A program made the translations under genes and the position numbers. Below, piece by piece: positions 59,754 through 64,000 of a stretch of 64,000 nt of DNA (positions are counted from its first letter, which is position 1; each line of letters starts with the position of its first letter). Source of the stretch: Chryseobacterium indologenes (lineage in GTDB: Bacteria; Bacteroidota; Bacteroidia; Flavobacteriales; Weeksellaceae); assembly GCF_001295265.1 (NCBI RefSeq), contig NZ_LJOD01000007.1, positions 124,001 to 188,000 on the forward strand, written 5' to 3'. The notes below the pieces were generated by a model, which made no database searches, was not told the DNA's origin, and saw only the letters and a list, made by a program, of their open reading frames with translations.

Positions 59754-59772
59754 TTCCTAAACTATTTAGGAA
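59754..59772 (+). promoter_or_regulatory. 5' hairpin in the rpmI-rplT leader
   Basis: TTCCTAAA and TTTAGGAA pair as a perfect 8-bp stem with a 3-base loop at the very start of the predicted messenger. Ribosomal protein operons often carry such leaders for autoregulation, here possibly by L20. A 24-codon frame also opens at 59775 and overlaps the rpmI start. Confidence 0.5.
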
Positions 59773-59817
59773 CCATGGACAAGATATTGATAACAAAAAC
59801 AATAAAAAAGCAAAACA

Positions 59818-60015
59818 ATGCCAAAATTAAAAACGAAATCAGGTGCTAAGAAACGTTTTGCTCTTACCGGATCTGGTAAGATCAAAAGAAAAAATGCTTT
59901 CAAAAGCCACATCTTAACTAAGAAAGAAACTAAGCAGAAGAGAAATCTTACGCAGACTTCTTACGTTGCTGCTGTGGACACAAAGAGCGTTCTTCGTCAA
60001 TTAGCCATTAAGTAG
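59818..60015 (+). CDS. rpmI: Ribosomal protein bL35
   Basis: 65 residues, the full length of L35: [31 protein letters not shown]. Highly basic, binds 23S rRNA. It starts the rpmI-rplT pair; the usual neighbour infC is 3 kb upstream and separated by two unrelated genes. Confidence 0.97.
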   Translation: MPKLKTKSGAKKRFALTGSGKIKRKNAFKSHILTKKETKQKRNLTQTSYVAAVDTKSVLRQLAIK

Positions 60016-60133
60016 TTTTTATAAATCTATATCCGGTTTATAAGAATTCAAAACAAATTCAAAATTTTAACCCTGAAACGGAGCCACTAAGAGAATTTTA
60101 TATTCCGCCCTTTTCAAAAAAACAATTTAAATT

Positions 60134-60478
60134 ATGCCTAGATCAGTAAATGCCGTAGCTTCAAGAGCTCGCAGAAAGAAAATTTTTAAGCAAGCTAAAG
60201 GTTTTTTCGGTAGAAGAAAGAACGTTTGGACTGTAGCTAAAAATGCGGTTGAAAAAGCAATGCAATATGCTTACCGCGGAAGAAAAGAGAAAAAGAGAAA
60301 TTTCAGAGCACTTTGGATCACTCGTATCAACGCGGGTACAAGAGAGCACGGAATGTCTTACTCTCAATTTATGGGAGCTCTTAAAAAGAACAACATTGAG
60401 CTTAACAGAAAAGTTTTAGCAGATTTAGCAATGAATCACCCTGAAGCTTTCAAAGCTGTTGTAGATCAAGTAAAATAA
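60134..60478 (+). CDS. rplT: Ribosomal protein bL20
   Basis: 114 residues, full length: [32 protein letters not shown], the basic helix that binds 23S rRNA, and [15 protein letters not shown] at the end. L20 is an assembly protein and in other bacteria represses its own operon by binding leader RNA. 118 bp after rpmI; terminator follows. Confidence 0.97.
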   Translation: MPRSVNAVASRARRKKIFKQAKGFFGRRKNVWTVAKNAVEKAMQYAYRGRKEKKRNFRALWITRINAGTREHGMSYSQFMGALKKNNIELNRKVLADLAMNHPEAFKAVVDQVK

Positions 60479-60501
60479 TGTAGAACTTTTGTTATCAATA
60501 T

Positions 60502-60530
60502 AAATCCCGGGCTTTTGTCCGGGATTTTTT
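60502..60530 (+). terminator. Terminator after rplT
   Basis: AAATCCCGG and CCGGGATTT pair across GCTTTTGT, followed by TTT. Confidence 0.85.
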
Positions 60531-60774
60531 GTTATGGGAAATGACTTTCTTCTTTAAAGACTGATTCTTCAAAAAACATATATCACAAAGGTATTAGAAA
60601 AAAAATATTCTATGGGGTCATTGCTACAGCCCGGACTGATTTACGGTTATCAATTATATTTTATTCATACTATTAATCATTTAAACGTCATACCACCGTT
60701 GTTTTATTCCATTCAATAAAAATTAAAGGAAGGAATCTTTGGTTTTTTATAAAATAAAATTCGTTTTTATTATC
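60531..60774. other. AT-rich non-coding gap before the M28 peptidase pair
   Basis: No coding frame, palindrome or repeat of note was seen. The end holds the promoter box at 60775-60782. Confidence 0.5.
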
Positions 60775-60782
60775 TACATTTG
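60775..60782 (+). promoter_or_regulatory. -7 box of the peptidase genes
   Basis: TACATTTG, a perfect TAnnTTTG, 34 bases before the GTG at 60817. Confidence 0.6.
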
Positions 60783-60816
60783 CTGAATTATTGAATCTGT
60801 AAATTTTTATTTAAAA

Positions 60817-62001
60817 GTGAAAAAAATAACGACTATTATTCTCCTTTCTTTATCAGCTTACCACCTTCAGGGGCAAACTTTTATTCAGGCTTATCAGGAC
60901 AGAGCCAATAAAGTTTCCCAAACCAATATAACTGCCAACCTTCAGGCTTTTGGAGATTTAGGCGTAAAAACAACCGGCTCACCTGCCAATACAAATGCTT
61001 TCGACTGGATCAGGAATAAATATCTTTCATATGGCTATACAACAGGACAGATCATGGAAGATCCTTTCACTTTTGATTATGCCAATACAACAATCAGTTC
61101 CAAAAACCTCGTGATTACCAAAACCGGAACCCTCTACCCGAATACGTATGTAATTATCTGTGCTCATTATGACACGGTTAACGGGCCCGGTGTAAATGAT
61201 AATGGAAGCGGAACGTCTATCCTTCTGGAAGCAGCACGAATTTTAAAAGATGTTCCTACGGATTATTCTATAAAATTCATTCATTTTTCAGGAGAAGAAC
61301 AGGGACTTTTTGGAAGTAAACATTATGCCAATAATGTTGTTTACCAGAATGGCAGCCGTAATATTGATGTAAAGCTGGTATTTAATATAGACCAGGTAGG
61401 CGGCCAGCTGGGTAATAACAACACGACGATTAAATGTGAAAAAGATATAAGCGGGCTATCTACCAACAATGCCATGTCCAGCCAGATTACTCAGGAACTG
61501 GCGACCTGCACAACGTTATATTCCCCGTTACAGACTGTGATCACCAATGCCTATTCATCAGACTATATTCCTTTTGAACAGAAAAATGAGATTATTACCG
61601 GGTTCTATGAGAATATTCAAAGTTCCCGTCCCCATACAGCCAATGATACTTTTGCTCATGTAGATCCTGTATATGTTTACAAAATAGGAAAAGCTGCTGT
61701 AGGAGCTCTTCAGCACTTTGCCTCTGCATCCAGCGTACTGGGAACCAATGAAGTTCATGCAGAAAATGTGCTGACAGCCATCAGAATTTATCCTAATCCG
61801 GCTAAGGATATGCTTCATATTGAGATGCCTGAAAGCATTAAAAGCTTTAATGTAGAACTTAGTGACATGAATGGCCGCTTACTGTTGAATTCAGAAAATG
61901 AGGACAGAATAACCACTTCCAGCCTTACCAGCGGCACCTATATGGTTACGGTGAAATCTGACCAAAATACAGTGACCCGAAAAGTCATTATTGAGAAATA
62001 G
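60817..62001 (+). CDS. T9SS-secreted M28 family peptidase, copy 1
   Basis: 394 residues with a GTG start at 60817 giving the signal peptide MKKITTIILLSLSAYHLQGQ. The di-zinc aminopeptidase site is H117 (AHYD), D128 (NDNGSGT), E160-E161 (FSGEEQG), D192 (FNIDQVGG) and H273 (RPHTANDTF). The end (IRIYPNPAKDMLHI, then SGTYMVTV) is a T9SS sorting domain. It is probably a secreted aminopeptidase. The next gene is a close paralogue 18 bp on. Confidence 0.9.
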   Translation: MKKITTIILLSLSAYHLQGQTFIQAYQDRANKVSQTNITANLQAFGDLGVKTTGSPANTNAFDWIRNKYLSYGYTTGQIMEDPFTFDYANTTISSKNLVITKTGTLYPNTYVIICAHYDTVNGPGVNDNGSGTSILLEAARILKDVPTDYSIKFIHFSGEEQGLFGSKHYANNVVYQNGSRNIDVKLVFNIDQVGGQLGNNNTTIKCEKDISGLSTNNAMSSQITQELATCTTLYSPLQTVITNAYSSDYIPFEQKNEIITGFYENIQSSRPHTANDTFAHVDPVYVYKIGKAAVGALQHFASASSVLGTNEVHAENVLTAIRIYPNPAKDMLHIEMPESIKSFNVELSDMNGRLLLNSENEDRITTSSLTSGTYMVTVKSDQNTVTRKVIIEK

Positions 62002-62019
62002 ACACCACAAACAAATTAT

Positions 62020-63201
62020 ATGAAAAAACTCACCACAATCGCACTGGCATTATTTGCATTTCACGGCATTGGTGCCCAAAGCCTTATTCAGGCTTACAAA
62101 AACAGAGCTGATATGGTTTCTCAAACCAATATCACGACCAGCCTTCAGGAATTCGCCAATTTAGGCGTTAAAACAACAGGTTCAGTAAATAATGCCAATG
62201 CGCTTAACTGGATCAAAAACAAGTATCTTTCTTACGGTTACTCGGCCTCTCAAATTGTAGAAGATCCTTTTACATTCAGCGGAACAAGTTCTAAAAATTT
62301 GGTCATTACCAAAACCGGAACGGTCTACCCTAACAAATACGTGATCATCTGCGGGCATTTTGACAGCCTTAACGGGCCCGGAGTAAATGACAACGGCAGC
62401 GGAACTTCTATTATTCTGGAAGCCGCAAGAATTCTCAGGAATGTTCCAACAGAATATTCTATTAAATTCATCCATTTTTCAGGGGAAGAACAGGGGCTGA
62501 AAGGAAGCTATCATTACGCCAACAATATTGCATATCAAGGGAATACCCGGATATTGGATATCAAGCTGGTCTTTAACCTGGACCAGGTAGGCGGTGTTAT
62601 GGGCAATAACAACAATGTTGTCTACTGCGATCAGGATCAGGGCGGATTAACAAGTAACAATGCTGCTTCCGCCGCTGTAACACAACAGCTTAGAAACTGC
62701 ACCACCCTTTATTCTCCGCTGCAGACTGCCGTAGATCCGGCCGCAGATACAGATTATATTCCGTTTGAAAGGAAAGGTGAAGTCATTACCGGCTTTTTTG
62801 AAAGAATAAGAAGCTCTTATCCTCACACTACGGCTGATACATTTGCCAATACAGATCCTTTGTATATCTACAAAATAGGAAAAGCAACCGTGGGAGCACT
62901 TCAGCATTTTGCCGTTGCTACTACTGCCAGCTCATTAATGAAAACGCAGGAGGACCTTCCAAAATCAATTGAATCTGTTACGATTTATCCTAACCCCTCT
63001 AAAGATGTGATTTCAATTCAGCTTCCTGATATGAAAACCAAAGATCTGAGCTTTGAAATCACCGATTTATCCGGAAAATCTCTCCTTAAGAAAAGTAATG
63101 AAACTGAAATCAATGTCTCAGGAATTGCCAATGGAGCTTATATCGGAATTATTAAAGCAGGAAATCAAACAGCGGTACGTAAAATTTTAATAGACAGATA
63201 A
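62020..63201 (+). CDS. T9SS-secreted M28 family peptidase, copy 2
   Basis: 393 residues, very like copy 1 across its length (LGVKTTGSxxNxNALNWIKNKYLSYGYxxSQI). Zinc residues are kept: H113 (GHFD), D124 (NDNGSGT), E156-E157 (SGEEQG), D188 (FNLDQVGG) and the H of YPHTTADTF. The sorting end VTIYPNPSKDVISIQ and SGIANGAYIGII is present. A recent tandem duplication of a secreted aminopeptidase. Confidence 0.9.
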   Translation: MKKLTTIALALFAFHGIGAQSLIQAYKNRADMVSQTNITTSLQEFANLGVKTTGSVNNANALNWIKNKYLSYGYSASQIVEDPFTFSGTSSKNLVITKTGTVYPNKYVIICGHFDSLNGPGVNDNGSGTSIILEAARILRNVPTEYSIKFIHFSGEEQGLKGSYHYANNIAYQGNTRILDIKLVFNLDQVGGVMGNNNNVVYCDQDQGGLTSNNAASAAVTQQLRNCTTLYSPLQTAVDPAADTDYIPFERKGEVITGFFERIRSSYPHTTADTFANTDPLYIYKIGKATVGALQHFAVATTASSLMKTQEDLPKSIESVTIYPNPSKDVISIQLPDMKTKDLSFEITDLSGKSLLKKSNETEINVSGIANGAYIGIIKAGNQTAVRKILIDR

Positions 63202-63236
63202 TTGAATGTAATCAAATAAAGTATTTTATAACTCAT

Positions 63237-63264
63237 AAAGCAGGAAAATAATTCCTGCTTTTTT
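63237..63264 (+). terminator. Terminator after the peptidase pair
   Basis: AAAGCAGGAA and TTCCTGCTTT pair across 5 bases, followed by TTT. Confidence 0.8.
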
Positions 63265-63380
63265 ATATTAGCAATTACCTTTTTTAATGCATAGAAGCGG
63301 TAATCTGTAAACCTTCCACTCCTTTCAAATTTTTTCACTTCTATTGTTTCAAAAATTTTTAAAAAGATTTTTTGATTAGC

Positions 63381-63968
63381 TTATCTGTTCCTGCTCTGAA
63401 GCACCCCTTCAATTTCCTCCAACGTGTGTCCTTTAGATTTAAGCAGAATAAGAAAATGATACAGGAGATCAGCCGCTTCATTTCTGAATAAATCCGGATT
63501 GTTATCTTTTGCTTCGATGACCAGCTCTACAGCTTCTTCTCCTACTTTCTGAGCTACTTTATTAATGCCCTTCTGATAAAGGGAATAAGTGTATGAACCG
63601 TTTTCCTGACTATCGATTTTCTGGGAAATTTTGGTTTCCAGTTCATACAGAAAGCCTTTGGGGCTCTTTTCACCAAAACAGCTAAAGCTTCCGGTGTGAC
63701 AAACCGGGCCTTCCGGAACTGCTTTGATCAGAATCGTATCCTGGTCGCAATCTGTATTTATGCTTTCTGCTTTCAGAAAATTCCCGGATTTCTCTCCTTT
63801 CGTCCAAAGCCTGTTTTTGGAACGGCTGAAAAACGTAACCCTTCCTTCTTTTTTTGTTTTTTCCAGCGCTTCTTCATTCATGTACCCGAGCATAAGGACC
63901 TGAAGTGTCCGAATATCCTGAATAACAACCGGTACAAGACCATTTCCTTTATTAAAATTAACTTTCAT
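63381..63968 (-). CDS. hisI: Bifunctional phosphoribosyl-AMP cyclohydrolase/phosphoribosyl-ATP pyrophosphatase (HisIE)
   Basis: 195 residues in two domains: HisI at about 1-100 with YMNEEALEKTKKEGRVTFFSR, KGEKSGNFL and TDCDQDTILIKAVPEGPVCHTGSFSCF (zinc Cys and catalytic residues); HisE at about 105-195 with KVGEEAVELVIEAKD and AADLLYHFLILLKSKG. It carries out steps two and three of histidine synthesis. The rest of a his operon would lie upstream, past the right edge of the window. Confidence 0.95.
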   Translation of the reverse strand: MKVNFNKGNGLVPVVIQDIRTLQVLMLGYMNEEALEKTKKEGRVTFFSRSKNRLWTKGEKSGNFLKAESINTDCDQDTILIKAVPEGPVCHTGSFSCFGEKSPKGFLYELETKISQKIDSQENGSYTYSLYQKGINKVAQKVGEEAVELVIEAKDNNPDLFRNEAADLLYHFLILLKSKGHTLEEIEGVLQSRNR

Positions 63969-64000
63969 CGTACTGCAATTTTTTGAGATTTTAATTCTTT

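Noticed and set aside
59775..59849. 24-codon frame overlapping the rpmI start
   Set aside because: Lys/Ile-rich and AT-driven; possible as an upstream frame but with no evidence of translation, so not listed as a gene.
1..64000. rRNA, tRNA, CRISPR array, prophage or riboswitch
   Set aside because: None was recognised by eye on either strand; a covariance-model search would be needed to exclude diverged tRNAs or riboswitches.

Overview
The window reads as chromosomal DNA from a flavobacterium of the Chryseobacterium type (Bacteroidota, Weeksellaceae). Reasons: low GC; start sites with little Shine-Dalgarno sequence; many promoters carrying the Bacteroidota -7 box TAnnTTTG; four secreted proteins ending in type IX secretion (T9SS) sorting domains; PorT-like outer-membrane barrels; lipoproteins; bacillithiol-type redox genes; and KGG and YciE stress proteins. 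No rRNA, tRNA, CRISPR array or prophage was seen. Gene order is mostly ordinary core genome with several accessory patches.

Layout. 1-951: end of a ligase-associated helicase and the nuclease PdeM. 1010-4565: drug exporter, TetR regulator with a 12-bp-arm operator in front of a small membrane operon, a decayed rhodanese gene and a flavin-binding stress protein. 4656-10991: thioredoxin-like, DapA-like and cupin genes facing a MocR regulator, an exported flavodoxin-RidA fusion facing an AraC regulator, and a duplicated DUF6766 membrane protein. 11025-11308 is a MITE-like insertion. 11308-19554 is a one-directional stress cluster (Rieske-FAD oxidoreductase, 52-residue lipoprotein, two SDRs, CinA, large catalase, YciE ferritin-like protein, KGG protein). 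19770-21042 holds two Crp/Fnr paralogues. Two nearby promoters (KGG gene and a small lipoprotein gene) carry the same palindrome at identical spacing, so a small Crp/Fnr regulon is likely. 21658-26708: EamA exporter/MocR pair, a bacillithiol operon and nicotinamidase. 26810-29139: RluB-like pseudouridine synthase and AroB.

29317-34002 is the most interesting region. Three paralogous outer-membrane barrel genes and one gene-less site are each preceded by a sigma-54 (-24/-12) promoter. The gene-less one is followed by about 110 nt folding into a 5' hairpin and a terminator hairpin, a candidate small RNA. Between the barrels sits a DUF262/DUF1524 (GmrSD-like) defence gene split at an A8 tract.

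34090-39358: purF, purC, a decayed DUF3307 gene beside satD with three operators phased at 29 bp, and a T9SS nuclease. 39550-47478: acyl-CoA dehydrogenase, large T9SS metalloprotease, a lipoprotein with a TNT-type NAD glycohydrolase domain plus a possible cognate partner gene, and a MazG/thioredoxin/DUF4230 run. 47728-52049: leucine operon leuA-leuC-leuD-leuB. 52196-60478: a conserved helical protein, thrS and infC (probable AUA start), then two unrelated genes separating infC from rpmI-rplT. 60817-63201: tandem T9SS M28 peptidases; 63381-63968: hisIE.
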